From: Glycomyces artemisiae
GTDB lineage: Bacteria > Actinomycetota > Actinomycetes > Mycobacteriales > Micromonosporaceae
Length of the DNA: 64,000 nt
Reading direction: 5' to 3'
NCBI RefSeq assembly: GCF_003002955.1
Contig: NZ_PVTJ01000006.1
Span: 62,001-126,000, forward strand
Shown here: positions 1 to 8,451 of the stretch, in pieces
Layout: every line of letters starts with the position of its first letter
How positions within the stretch are numbered: position 1 is the first letter of the stretch
Made by a program: the position numbers and the translations under genes
Notes under the pieces: generated by a model
The model's database searches: none
The model's input: the letters and a program-made list of their open reading frames with translations, nothing else
What the model was told of the DNA's origin: nothing

Positions 1-1164
1 CTCGCCGAGTTCGCGCAGGGCGGTCTTGGCGAGGGTCGCGTCGTCGTACTGGAGGAGCGCCTCCTCGCCGAGGCGGCCCATGGAGACGCGCACGATCTGG
101 CGGCGGCGCCCCAGGTGCGGCCACTTCTTCGACGCGAAGGTCGCGGCCTTGACGGTCTTGCCTTCGGATGCGGGCGTGAGGAATCCGGAGCGCTCGGGGA
201 GTTCGATGCCGTCGAAGGCGAACGCGGCCAGGGCGACCGAGGCGTAGGCGACTCCGGAGAGCGCGGCGGCGGCCTCGGGGGCGACGGCGCGCAGCAGCTC
301 GGCGGCGGGGGACGCGGGCACGGCGACCACGACGGCGTCGGCGCGGACCCGGATCGGGTCGGGCACGGGGCCGGTGATGACCTCCCAGCCGTCGGGGGGG
401 GTCTGGCGCAGCTCGCGCACGGTCATGCCGAGACGGATTTCAGCGCGGGCGGCGGCGGACGTGGCGGTCACGAGCCGGTCCAGGCCGCCGTCGATCGTCG
501 CGAACACCGGTTTCCCAGTGGCGGGCCGCTTGATCTCGGCGACCGCTTCGGTCAGGCGCGCATGGCGTTCGAGCGCGGCGGCGAGCTGCGGCATGACGGC
601 GCGCACGGAGAGGCGGTCGACGTCCCCGGCGTAGACGCCCGCGAGCATCGGGGACACGAGCCGGTCCAGGACCTCGTCCCCCAGGCGCGAACGCACCAGC
701 GCGCCGACGGACATGTCCTGGCCCGCTTCGAGGATCGGGAGGCCGTTGTCGGGGCGCTCCTTCGCGTTCGCGATGGCGGCGACGTCGGCGGGGTCCCCGG
801 GGATGCCCATCATGTGCCCGGCAGGGAAGTCGACGAGCTCGCCGCCGAGGCTCAGCGCGGGCTTGAGGGCCGCGGGATGGACGATCGCGTCGCCCAGGCC
901 CACGGCTTCGGCGAGCCTGACGGCCTCGGGCCGGGCCGCGAGGAGCGATTCGGCGCCGGTCTCGACCGGGCGCCCGGCGAAGTCGGCGGTGCGGATCTTG
1001 CCGCCGAGGCGCATCGACTGCTCGGCGATGATGATCTCGGCGTCGGGTCCGAGGCGCTCGCGGAGCCGGTGCGCCGCGGCGACCCCGGTGATGCCGCCGC
1101 CCGCGACGAGGACCCGGGTGCGTCCCGGCGTGCCCGTGACGCGGGCGGGCGTCATGGGGCTCAT
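1..1164 (-). CDS. hemG: Protoporphyrinogen/coproporphyrinogen oxidase, 3' end cut by window edge
   Basis: FAD-dependent oxidase that aromatises the porphyrinogen ring late in haem synthesis (HemY/HemG superfamily; in actinobacteria usually the coproporphyrinogen III-to-coproporphyrin form). Reading from 1164 leftwards gives MSPMTPARV and then the Rossmann motif [17 protein letters not shown] at about residues 14-30, a dinucleotide-binding GxGxxG fold, followed by [15 protein letters not shown] and [19 protein letters not shown], typical of this family. The C-terminal part lies outside the window. The ATG overlaps the stop of hemE in an ATGA (1161-1164), so the two haem genes are translationally coupled; a second in-frame ATG at 1155 is possible. 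Confidence 0.92.
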   Translation of the reverse strand, partial: MSPMTPARVTGTPGRTRVLVAGGGITGVAAAHRLRERLGPDAEIIIAEQSMRLGGKIRTADFAGRPVETGAESLLAARPEAVRLAEAVGLGDAIVHPAALKPALSLGGELVDFPAGHMMGIPGDPADVAAIANAKERPDNGLPILEAGQDMSVGALVRSRLGDEVLDRLVSPMLAGVYAGDVDRLSVRAVMPQLAAALERHARLTEAVAEIKRPATGKPVFATIDGGLDRLVTATSAAARAEIRLGMTVRELRQTPPDGWEVITGPVPDPIRVRADAVVVAVPASPAAELLRAVAPEAAAALSGVAYASVALAAFAFDGIELPERSGFLTPASEGKTVKAATFASKKWPHLGRRRQIVRVSMGRLGEEALLQYDDATLAKTALRELGE

Positions 1165-2201
1165 CGGGCGGTGGTCTCGTGCACGCGGTCGACCACGAGC
1201 TTCAGCTTCGCGGGGTCGGAGTACGGGAGGACGCCGTGCCCGAGGTTGAAGATGTGGCCCTTGGCGGCCCGGCCCGCGGCGACGACCTTGTCGGTCTCGG
1301 CGATCAGCGCGTCGTCGTCGGCGAGGATGAGCGCCGGGTCGAGGTTCCCCTGGAGGACCTTGCCGGGCAGGCGCTTCGCGGCCTCGTCCAGCGGGGTGCG
1401 GAAGTCGACGCCGGAGATCTCGGCGCCGGTCTCGGCCATCGCTTCGAGCAGGTGCCCGGTGCCGACGCCGAAGTGGATGCGCGGCACCGACTCGGCGACG
1501 CCCGCCAGCGCGGCGGTGGAGTGCGGGAGGGCGAACTCGCGGTAGTCGGCCTCCGAGAGGGCCCCGGCCCAGGAGTCGAAGAGCTGCACGGCGTTCGCTC
1601 CGGCGTCCACTTGGACGCGGAGGAACTCGCCGCAGATGGCGGCGAGGCGGGAGGCGAGGGCGTGCCAGACGTCGGGGCGGGACTTCATGAGCGCCTTGGT
1701 CTTCGCGTGGTCGCGGGAGGGGCCGCCCTCGACGAGGTAGGACGCGAGGGTGAACGGGGCCCCGGCGAAGCCGATGAGCGGGGTGGCGCCGAGCTCCTTG
1801 CCGAGGAGGCCGACCGCCTCGGTGATGTAGGGGACGTCGCAGGGGTCGAGGTTGCGCAGGCGCTTGACGTCGGCCTCGGTGCTGAACGGCTCGGCGACGA
1901 CGGGGCCGACGCCGGGGACGATCTCGATGCCGACGCCGATCGCGGCGAGGGGGACGACGATGTCGGAGAAGAAGACCGCGGCGTCGACGCCGTGGCGGCG
2001 CACCGGCTGCATCGTGATCTCGCAGACGAGTTCGGGGGTGCGGCAGGCCTCCAGCATGGAGGTCTCGCCGCGGGCGGCCTTGTACTCGGGGAGGGAGCGG
2101 CCGGCCTGGCGCATGAACCAGACGGGCGTGTGAACGGGCTCCTCACCGCGGCAGGCCGCGAGGAACGGGGACTCGTGCGGGGAAGGAACGGCGTTGACCA
2201 C
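1161..2201 (-). CDS. hemE: Uroporphyrinogen decarboxylase
   Basis: Removes four acetate carboxyl groups from uroporphyrinogen III to give coproporphyrinogen III in haem synthesis. About 346 residues, normal family length. The substrate-binding N-terminal motif [14 protein letters not shown] and the [13 protein letters not shown] stretch are intact, as is the C-terminal [10 protein letters not shown] choose the GTG at 2201 ([10 protein letters not shown]) because AAGGA lies 7 nt upstream; an in-frame ATG at 2276 would add 25 residues unlike the family. First gene of a hemE-hemG operon, divergent from rnd. Confidence 0.94.
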   Translation of the reverse strand: MVNAVPSPHESPFLAACRGEEPVHTPVWFMRQAGRSLPEYKAARGETSMLEACRTPELVCEITMQPVRRHGVDAAVFFSDIVVPLAAIGVGIEIVPGVGPVVAEPFSTEADVKRLRNLDPCDVPYITEAVGLLGKELGATPLIGFAGAPFTLASYLVEGGPSRDHAKTKALMKSRPDVWHALASRLAAICGEFLRVQVDAGANAVQLFDSWAGALSEADYREFALPHSTAALAGVAESVPRIHFGVGTGHLLEAMAETGAEISGVDFRTPLDEAAKRLPGKVLQGNLDPALILADDDALIAETDKVVAAGRAAKGHIFNLGHGVLPYSDPAKLKLVVDRVHETTAR

Positions 2202-2328
2202 AGGGCCATCCTTGCACGCGCGGGGGCGGTCCGCCCGCAGCGGCGAGTGCGATGTGGCCCGCACCGGGAGGGGCACTGTGAGGGAGGTCGGCGGGGGCGG
2301 CCGTCCACGATAGAGGAGAAATAGGGTG

Positions 2329-2415
2329 ATGAGCCCACTATCGGGTGGAAATCGGTCTCCTGGACGGCGGGGCAGTAGCGCGCGCAGGTTACCTGCCCGT
2401 ACGGTGAACAGGTGA
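2329..2415 (+). CDS. Possible 28-codon leader ORF overlapping the rnd start
   Basis: A short frame starts at GTG 2326 or ATG 2329 behind GAGGAG (2313-2318) and ends with a TGA that overlaps the rnd start codon as GTGA (2412-2415). The peptide is Arg/Ser/Pro-rich with no recognisable domain. The 13-bp palindrome GCAGGTTACCTGC lies inside it at 2384-2396. The ribosome site and the overlap are what suggest translational coupling; there is no other evidence of expression. Confidence 0.25.
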   Translation: MSPLSGGNRSPGRRGSSARRLPARTVNR

Positions 2416-3626
2416 CCGATCCCCAGCCCGAACCAGAAGCCGTGCTCCTCACCGAGCCTCGCGAAGGCATGCCCCCGCTGATCCAGACCTCCGCGGACCT
2501 CGCCGAGGCCGCCGAGCGGCTCGAAGCAGGGTCGGGTCCGATCGCGGTGGACACCGAGCGCGCCTCAGGCTTCCGGTACTCGGGCCGGGCGTACCTGATC
2601 CAGCTGCGCCGGGCCGGCGCGGGCACGATCCTGGTCGACCCCATCCCGATCGAGGACCTCGGCCCGCTGCGCCGGGCGCTCACGGGCCCGGAGTGGATCC
2701 TGCACGCCGCGAGCCAGGACCTGCCGTGCCTGGAGGAGCTGGAGCTCCACCCCACACGCCTGTTCGACACGGAGCTGGCCGCGCGCCTGTGCGACTTCGA
2801 GAAGGTCGGGCTCGCCTCGATCACGGAGCAGCTGCTGGGGTACCGGCTGGAGAAGCAGCACTCGGCGGCCGACTGGTCCTCGCGCCCGCTCCCCCACGAC
2901 TGGCTCGTGTACGCCGCGCTCGACGTGGAGCTGCTGACGGAGCTGCGCGGCAAGCTGGCCGCGGAGCTGGCGAAGCAGGGGAAGTCCGCGTGGGCCGAGG
3001 CCGAGTTCGAGCACGTGCGCACCGCGGGCCCGCCGAAGCCCCGCAAGGAGCCGTGGCGGCGCACCTCCGGCATCCACAAGGTCCGCGGCGCGAAGGCCCT
3101 GGGCCGGGTGCGCGCGGTGTGGGAGGCGCGGGACGCCTTGGCGCGCAAGCTCGACCGCGCGCCCGGGAAGGTCCTGCCGGACGCGGCGATCGTGGAGGCG
3201 GCGACCGCCGACCCGACTGACTTCGCGGAGCTGATGGGCCTGCCCGGGTTCCGCCGCCGCGGCGGGCGCACGAACGCGCGGCTGTGGCTCCAGGCCCTCG
3301 CCGACGCGCGCCTCGTCCCCGCCGACGAGCTGCCGTCGACGACCCCGCCCCAGGACGGCCCGCCCGCGACCCACCGCTGGGCCGACCGCGACCCGGTCGC
3401 GGCCGAGCGCCTCGCCGCGGCCCGGGAGGTCGTCACCGAGATCGCCGGCAAGCACCGCCTCCCGGCCGAGAACCTCATCTCCCCCGCGCTGGTGCGGGGC
3501 CTGGCGTGGGAGCCGCCGAAGAAGGTCTCCGAGAAGCACGTCCGCACGGTCCTCGCAGAAGGCGGCGCCCGCGAATGGCAGATCGACCTCCTCGCCGAGC
3601 GCCTCGCCGAGGCGCTCAAGGACTGA
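2412..3626 (+). CDS. rnd: Ribonuclease D family 3'-5' exoribonuclease with HRDC domain
   Basis: 404-residue DEDD-superfamily exonuclease for 3' trimming of stable RNA precursors. Exo I is visible as [19 protein letters not shown] (about residues 44-62), Exo II as [14 protein letters not shown] and Exo III as [16 protein letters not shown], supplying the acidic metal ligands. An HRDC-type helical domain follows (about residues 215-295). The C-terminal 100 residues are a variable extension typical of actinobacterial members. GTG start at 2412. A strong hairpin follows the stop codon. Confidence 0.88.
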   Translation: MTDPQPEPEAVLLTEPREGMPPLIQTSADLAEAAERLEAGSGPIAVDTERASGFRYSGRAYLIQLRRAGAGTILVDPIPIEDLGPLRRALTGPEWILHAASQDLPCLEELELHPTRLFDTELAARLCDFEKVGLASITEQLLGYRLEKQHSAADWSSRPLPHDWLVYAALDVELLTELRGKLAAELAKQGKSAWAEAEFEHVRTAGPPKPRKEPWRRTSGIHKVRGAKALGRVRAVWEARDALARKLDRAPGKVLPDAAIVEAATADPTDFAELMGLPGFRRRGGRTNARLWLQALADARLVPADELPSTTPPQDGPPATHRWADRDPVAAERLAAAREVVTEIAGKHRLPAENLISPALVRGLAWEPPKKVSEKHVRTVLAEGGAREWQIDLLAERLAEALKD

Positions 3627-3644
3627 ACCCCTGCACGACGGAAC

Positions 3645-3664
3645 GGCCCCGCCGAGGCGGGGCC
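3645..3664 (+). terminator. Intrinsic terminator of rnd
   Basis: GGCCCCGCC and GGCGGGGCC form a GC-rich stem with a very short loop 19 nt after the rnd stop, followed by TTC. No long U-run, as is normal in high-GC actinobacteria. Confidence 0.7.
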
Positions 3665-3741
3665 TTCGCCGTCTCCCGGGGCGGTCGCGAGCAGGGCGAA
3701 CGTTTCGCGGAAGACGGATGTCCGACACGCGGCGGGGGGCC

Positions 3742-3770
3742 GTGACACTGAACTTACTAACGGGTAACAT
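3742..3770 (+). promoter_or_regulatory. fadAB promoter with embedded inverted-repeat operator
   Basis: GTGACA (3742-3747), a 17-bp spacer and TAACAT (3765-3770) form a good housekeeping-type promoter about 70 bp upstream of fadA. The inverted repeat TTAC-N6-GTAA (3754-3767) sits between and over the -10 box, where a repressor would block polymerase. The regulator is not in this window; a fatty-acid or acyl-CoA-responsive TetR-type factor is a guess from the gene content. Confidence 0.5.
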
Positions 3771-3839
3771 CGGTTGTGACGTTGCACTCGTGCCGACGTG
3801 CACTCTCACCGACGCTGCATACCCAAAGGAGGGGCTGGC

Positions 3840-5027
3840 GTGAACGACACCATCCGCGATGTCGTCTTCGTCGACGGGGTCCGCACCCCGTTCGGCAAGG
3901 CGGGGAAACTCTTCGAGGAGACCCGCGCCGACGACTTGATCATCCGCTGCATCAGGACGCTGCTGCGCCGCAACCCGGGTCTGCCGCCTGAGCGGGTCGA
4001 CGAGGTGGCGCTGGCGGCCACGACGCAGATCGGCGACCAGGGCCTGACGCTGGGCCGCACCGCCGCGCTCCTGGCGGGCCTGCCGCGGTCCGTCCCGGGC
4101 TACTCGATCGACCGCATGTGCGCGGGCGCGATGACCGCGGTGACCAACGTCGCCGCCGCGATCGCCTCGCGCCAGTACGACATCGCCATCGCCGGGGGCG
4201 TGGAGTCGATGTCGAACCACCCGATGGGCGAGGGCGTGGACCCGAACCCGCGGATCATCGCCGAGCGCCTGGTCGACCCGGACGCGCTTCAGATGGGCGT
4301 GACCGCCGAGAACCTCCACGACCTGTACCCGCAGCTCACCAAGGAGCGTGCCGACGCGTACGCGGTGCAGACGCAGCAGCGCTATGCGGCCGCCGTCGAG
4401 CAGCTGTCGGCGGACATCACCACGATGGCCGCCCGCTCCGACGAGGGCTGGACCGTGGCCGTCGCCGACGAGCTGCCGCGGCCGTCGACGAGCATGGAGG
4501 GGCTCGCGAACCTGCGCACCCCGTTCCGCCCGCACGGGCGCGTCACCGCCGGGACCTCCTCGCCGAACACCGACGGCGCCACCGCGTGCCTCATCGCCGA
4601 CGCCGAGACCGCCGCCGAGCTGGGCCTGCCGGTCGCCATGAAGATGGTCGGCTTCGCGTTCGCGGGCGTCGACCCCGAGACCATGGGCGTCGGGCCGATC
4701 CCGTCCACCGAGAAGGCCCTCGCGCGCGCCGGGCTCACGATCGACGACATCGGCCTGTTCGAGATCAACGAGGCGTTCGCCGTCCAGGTGCTGGCGTTCC
4801 TCGACCACTTCAAGATCGCCGACGACGACCCGCGGGTGAACCCGTGGGGCGGCGCCATCGCGATGGGCCACCCGCTGGCCTCCTCGGGCGTGCGGCTGAT
4901 GACGCAGCTCGCCCGCGAGTTCGCCGTGCACCCCGAGGTGCGCTACGGCATCACGACCATGTGCGTCGGCCTCGGCCAGGGCGGCACGGTCATCTGGGAG
5001 AACCCGAACTTCAAGGGGGCCAACTAA
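3840..5027 (+). CDS. fadA: Acetyl-CoA C-acyltransferase (3-ketoacyl-CoA thiolase)
   Basis: Last step of beta-oxidation: thiolytic cleavage of 3-ketoacyl-CoA. About 395 residues. The acyl-accepting Cys is in SIDRMCAGAMTAV (about residue 93); the C-terminal catalytic motifs are INEAFAVQVLAF, GGAIAMGHPLASSG (His) and TMCVGLGQGGTVIWE (Cys). The GTG at 3840 is preceded by AAAGGAGG (3825-3832). The stop TAA shares its last A with the ATG of fadB, so the thiolase and multifunctional subunits are translationally coupled, as expected for a trifunctional beta-oxidation complex. Confidence 0.94.
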   Translation: MNDTIRDVVFVDGVRTPFGKAGKLFEETRADDLIIRCIRTLLRRNPGLPPERVDEVALAATTQIGDQGLTLGRTAALLAGLPRSVPGYSIDRMCAGAMTAVTNVAAAIASRQYDIAIAGGVESMSNHPMGEGVDPNPRIIAERLVDPDALQMGVTAENLHDLYPQLTKERADAYAVQTQQRYAAAVEQLSADITTMAARSDEGWTVAVADELPRPSTSMEGLANLRTPFRPHGRVTAGTSSPNTDGATACLIADAETAAELGLPVAMKMVGFAFAGVDPETMGVGPIPSTEKALARAGLTIDDIGLFEINEAFAVQVLAFLDHFKIADDDPRVNPWGGAIAMGHPLASSGVRLMTQLAREFAVHPEVRYGITTMCVGLGQGGTVIWENPNFKGAN

Positions 5028-7105
5028 TGTCCGCGACGCCGCTCGACCTCCCCGACTTCGAGGAAGAGGTCGTCACCGAGTCCTACGTGCGCTTCGTCGA
5101 GCCCCGCGGGCTCGGCGGCAAGGCCGCGATCATCACGCTCGACAACGGCTACGACCACACCAAGCCGTCGTCGTTCGGGCCGGGTGGCCTCAAGAGCCTG
5201 TGGCGGGCCCTCGACACCGTCGAGGCCGAGGACGGGGTCAAGCTCGTCGCCGTCACCGGGAAGCCGTTCATCTTCCTGGCGGGCGCCGACATCAAGCTCA
5301 TGCCGAGCCTGGAGACCCGCGAGCAGGGCCTGGCGCTCGCGCAGGCCGGGCACGCGCTGTACAAGCGGCTCAAGGACTCCGCGGTGCCGACGTTCGCGTT
5401 CGTGAACGGCACGGCGCTCGGCGGCGGATTCGAGCTGGCGCTGCACTGCCACTACCGCACCGTCTCCAAGACCGCGGTGGGCCTGGGCCTGCCGGAGGTC
5501 TCGATCGGGCTCATCCCCGGCTGGGGCGGCTCGCAGCTCCTGCCGAACCTCATCGGCATCGAGAAGGCCGCGCAGGTCGTCGTCGGGAACCCGCTGAACC
5601 AGAACAAGATGCTCAAGGGCGCCGACCTGGTGCCGCTGGGCATCGCCGACGCCGAGTTCGAGGGCGCCGACTTCATCGAGGAGTCCCTGGACTGGGCGGT
5701 GGGAGTCGCCACGGGCGCGATCACCGTCGAGCGACCCGAGATCGACCGGGACGTCTGGCCGGCCGTGATCGCGGGCGCCCGCAAGCTCGTCGACGAGAAG
5801 GTCCACAACGCCTCCGCCGCCGCGGTGCGGGCCCTGGACCTGCTCGAACTCGCGCAGCACGCCTCCTTCGAGGAGGGGTCCCTCGCCGAGGACGAGGCCC
5901 TCGCCGACCTGGAGGCCGGGCCGCAGTTCCAGGCCAGCATCTACGCGTTCAACCTGGTCCGCTCGCTCGGCAAGCGCCCCGAGGGCGCCCCGAGCCCCGG
6001 GCTCGCGAAGGACGTCACGAAGGTCGGCGTCGTCGGCGCCGGGCTCATGGCCGGGCAGATCGCGCTCATGTTCGCGCGCCGCCTCGAAGTACCCGTGGTC
6101 ATGACCGACCTCGACGAGGAGCGGGCCCAGAGGGGCCTGGCGTACGTGCAGGCCGAGATCGACAAGCTCGAAGCGAAGGGCCGCACCTCGAAGCTCAAGG
6201 CCGCCAAGCTCCGCGCGCTCGTCTCCGCCAGCGCGGACAAGTCGGTGTACGCCGACTGCGACCTGGTCATCGAGGCGGTCTTCGAGGAGCTCGGCGTCAA
6301 GCAGGCCGTGTTCGCCGAGATCGAGCCGATCGTCTCGGAGGAGGCCCTGCTCGTCACGAACACCTCGGGGCTCTCGATCACCGCGATGGCCTCGCAGCTG
6401 AAGCACCCCGAGCGGCTCGTGGGCATGCACTTCTTCAACCCGGTGGCCGTCATGCCGCTCGTGGAGGTCATCGCGACCGACTCGACCGACGACGAGACCC
6501 TGGCGACGGCCTACGCGGTCGCGAAGAAGCTCAAGAAGACCGCCGTGGGCTCGGCGGACCGGCCGGCGTTCATCGTGAACCGCCTGCTCGGCCGCATGCT
6601 CGCCGAGGTCACCGGCGCGGTGGACGCGGGCACGCCCGTCGAGACCGCCGACGTGGCCCTCGACCGGCTGGGCCTGCCGATGCGCCCGTTCGCGCTCCTG
6701 GAGCTCGTGGGCCTCCAGGTGGCCTGGCACCTGTGCCAGCACCTGAACGAGGACCTCGGGCCGCGCTTCCCCGCGTCGGAGAACCTGCGGCGCATGGCCG
6801 AGGCGGACTTCCCCGTCTTCGACCCGGCGCACAAGGGCAAGGGGAAGCTCACCGAGGAAGCCAAGGCGCAGATCGCGCTCGGGGACTCGCCGCAGTCCGC
6901 GGAGGAGGTCGAGCAGCGCGTGCTGCGCGGCCTGACCGAGGAGATCGGCCTCATGCTCGACGAGGGCGTCGTGCCCTCGGCGAAGCAGGTGGACCTCGCG
7001 ATGATCCTCGGCGCGGGCTTCCCGTTCTGGCTCGGCGGCCTCACGCCGTACCTGGACCGCGAGGGGATTTCGACCGATGTGACCGGAAAGCCCTTCGCCT
7101 CGTAG
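5027..7105 (+). CDS. fadB: Multifunctional fatty-acid oxidation protein (enoyl-CoA hydratase / 3-hydroxyacyl-CoA dehydrogenase)
   Basis: 692-residue alpha subunit of the beta-oxidation complex. Residues 1 to about 200 are a crotonase domain (FIFLAGADIKLMPSL oxyanion loop; GTALGGGFELALHCHY; LPEVSIGLIPGWGGSQLLP). From about residue 327 an NAD-binding 3-hydroxyacyl-CoA dehydrogenase domain begins with VGVVGAGLMAGQIALMFARR; NTSGLSITAMA and MHFFNPVAVMPLVEVI carry the catalytic Ser/His region. Pairs with fadA immediately upstream. Length and domain order match actinobacterial FadB/FadJ. Confidence 0.93.
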   Translation: MSATPLDLPDFEEEVVTESYVRFVEPRGLGGKAAIITLDNGYDHTKPSSFGPGGLKSLWRALDTVEAEDGVKLVAVTGKPFIFLAGADIKLMPSLETREQGLALAQAGHALYKRLKDSAVPTFAFVNGTALGGGFELALHCHYRTVSKTAVGLGLPEVSIGLIPGWGGSQLLPNLIGIEKAAQVVVGNPLNQNKMLKGADLVPLGIADAEFEGADFIEESLDWAVGVATGAITVERPEIDRDVWPAVIAGARKLVDEKVHNASAAAVRALDLLELAQHASFEEGSLAEDEALADLEAGPQFQASIYAFNLVRSLGKRPEGAPSPGLAKDVTKVGVVGAGLMAGQIALMFARRLEVPVVMTDLDEERAQRGLAYVQAEIDKLEAKGRTSKLKAAKLRALVSASADKSVYADCDLVIEAVFEELGVKQAVFAEIEPIVSEEALLVTNTSGLSITAMASQLKHPERLVGMHFFNPVAVMPLVEVIATDSTDDETLATAYAVAKKLKKTAVGSADRPAFIVNRLLGRMLAEVTGAVDAGTPVETADVALDRLGLPMRPFALLELVGLQVAWHLCQHLNEDLGPRFPASENLRRMAEADFPVFDPAHKGKGKLTEEAKAQIALGDSPQSAEEVEQRVLRGLTEEIGLMLDEGVVPSAKQVDLAMILGAGFPFWLGGLTPYLDREGISTDVTGKPFAS

Positions 7106-7136
7106 CGTCCGGTGTGCCCGATCACATTATCTTTGC

Positions 7137-7178
7137 GACGAGCCCGGACTCCTCCGAAAGGACGAGTCCGGGCTCGTC
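7137..7178 (+). terminator. Terminator of fadAB
   Basis: Perfect 15-bp stem GACGAGCCCGGACTC / GAGTCCGGGCTCGTC with a 12-nt loop, 31 nt after the fadB stop. Confidence 0.85.
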
Positions 7179-7320
7179 CCGTGTACCGACGGGGCCGGAC
7201 GGCAGCGGTGACGCGCTCGGGCGAGGGCGCCGATAGGGCCGGTACCGGGCAAAAGCCATAGAGCCTACTCGCCGGTACGGAAACCCCTTGCCACCTGCGT
7301 TTCCGCGGTCGCGACCCGGT

Positions 7321-7348
7321 TTGACCTGGGGATTTTCGCCCCTAGGTT
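7321..7348 (+). promoter_or_regulatory. Promoter for a probably leaderless mRNA
   Basis: TTGACC (7321-7326), 16-bp spacer, TAGGTT (7343-7348). The GTG start of the next gene lies 6 nt after the -10 box, at the expected transcription start, and no Shine-Dalgarno sequence is present. The 140 bp further upstream hold only short inverted repeats (GTACCGG/CCGGTAC around 7239-7277; GGAAAC/GTTTCC around 7280-7305) and no recognisable riboswitch. Confidence 0.55.
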
Positions 7349-7354
7349 TGCCCA

Positions 7355-8164
7355 GTGCATTTTCGCAAGATCATCGAAGGCGTGACCGGTCCGGTCCGGA
7401 GCGCCGCCGCCGCGCTCTCCCAGCGGCTGTCCTTCAATGACGCGGCCGGGGAGCACCACCGCTTCCGCCGCATCGCCACCGTCGGCCTCGCGGCCGCCGT
7501 GTTCACGGGCACGGGCGCCACCGCCGCCTGGGCCATCTCGAACACCGACGAGCCGGTCGAGGAGACCGCCGCCGTCGAGCAGGCCCCGGCCACCACCGAG
7601 GAGGCGACCACCGAGGAAGCGGCCCCCGCGACCGAGGAGCCGACCGAGGAGGCCACCACCGAGCCGGCCCCCGAGCCGGTCGTGGAGGAGACCACCGAGG
7701 AGCCCGCCGGGCCCGTCGACATCGATGTCGAGGGCATCGACGACGAGCAGGAGGCCAACGCCGTCACGATCATCGAGACCGGCAAGGACATGGGCTTCGA
7801 CGAGAACGGCTGGGCCGTCGCCCTCGCCACCGCGATGCAGGAGGCGAAGCTCTACAACGCCGCCTCCAACGACGTCCCCGAGTCCTGGGACTACACCGAC
7901 TCCGACGTCCACTACGAGGACCACGACTCGGTCGGCATCTTCCAGCAGCGCACCTCGATGGGCTGGGGCTCGGTCGAAGAGCTCATGGACGTCTCCACCT
8001 CCGCGAGCAAGTTCTACGGGACCCTTGAGGACGTCGACGGCTGGGAGGACATGTCCATCGCCTCCGCCGCCCAGGCCGTCCAGGTCTCGGCCTTCCCGGA
8101 CTACTACGCCCAGTGGGAGGACCTCGCCTGGTCCATCATCGACGCCTACGAGAGCGCGTCTTAA
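7355..8164 (+). CDS. Surface protein with Thr/Glu/Pro linker and lysozyme-like (transglycosylase-fold) C-terminal domain
   Basis: 269 residues. An N-terminal signal or anchor segment (VGLAAAVFTGTGATAAWA, about residues 44-61) is followed by an acidic Thr/Glu/Pro-rich linker of about 60 residues with repeated TTEEAT/EEP units, then a compact domain from about residue 125. That domain contains AVALATAMQEAKLYNA and DSVGIFQQRTSMGWG, the pattern of a family common in actinobacterial cell-wall proteins that resembles the lytic-transglycosylase fold: a candidate catalytic Glu in MQEAKL and the GIFQQR substrate-loop motif. I infer peptidoglycan binding or cleavage outside the membrane; enzymatic activity is not certain. 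Leaderless GTG start. Confidence 0.7.
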   Translation: MHFRKIIEGVTGPVRSAAAALSQRLSFNDAAGEHHRFRRIATVGLAAAVFTGTGATAAWAISNTDEPVEETAAVEQAPATTEEATTEEAAPATEEPTEEATTEPAPEPVVEETTEEPAGPVDIDVEGIDDEQEANAVTIIETGKDMGFDENGWAVALATAMQEAKLYNAASNDVPESWDYTDSDVHYEDHDSVGIFQQRTSMGWGSVEELMDVSTSASKFYGTLEDVDGWEDMSIASAAQAVQVSAFPDYYAQWEDLAWSIIDAYESAS

Positions 8165-8188
8165 CGACTTATCCTCCTCCCGACGGAA

Positions 8189-8220
8189 CGGGCCTCGCGA
8201 TCTCCACAACGCGAGGCCCG
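8189..8220 (+). terminator. Terminator of the surface-protein gene
   Basis: CGGGCCTCGCG and CGCGAGGCCCG form an 11-bp perfect stem with a 10-nt loop, 24 nt after the stop, followed by TTCCTATTTC. Confidence 0.85.
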
Positions 8221-8317
8221 TTCCTATTTCCCCGGAATGTCGTACCCCCGAGAGATACTGAAAACCGGGGGTCCCTTAGGCGCTCCGATGCCGGGTGCCC
8301 TCGATTCGGCTCCGCGG

Positions 8318-8451
8318 CCGCGGTTCGTTTGGAGGAACCCGAGAAAAACGGGGCGACCGGACGGCGCGGTGGCTCCGGACACTGTCGAAACTCCACAAAT
8401 CCTGCCCGATTTGTCCGGTTACTGGTTTGACATCGCCTCGACACTGTGCGT
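8318..8451 (+). promoter_or_regulatory. Upstream module shared by the two SCO7613-type paralogues, copy 1
   Basis: Contains GTTTGGAGGAA (8327-8337), then ACGGGG, GCCCGATTTGT (8404-8414), TTTGACA (8426-8432) and ACACTGTGC (8441-8449) just before the ATG at 8452. All five blocks recur in the same order and nearly the same spacing before the second paralogue. TTGACA is only 19 bp from the start codon, so it cannot be an ordinary -35 box for that start. The rest of the 287-bp gap after the preceding gene is a terminator plus unremarkable sequence. Confidence 0.45.

Noticed and set aside
115-1545. 476-residue plus-strand open frame
   Set aside because: Antisense to hemG and hemE; the translation is low-complexity (Gly/Arg/His/Asp-rich) with no domain. 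The opposite strand has clear catalytic motifs.
7180-7354. Possible riboswitch (for example c-di-AMP) before the surface-protein gene
   Set aside because: Such genes often have one in actinomycetes, but the conserved sequence is not present and the promoter places the RNA start at the GTG, so this DNA is probably not transcribed.
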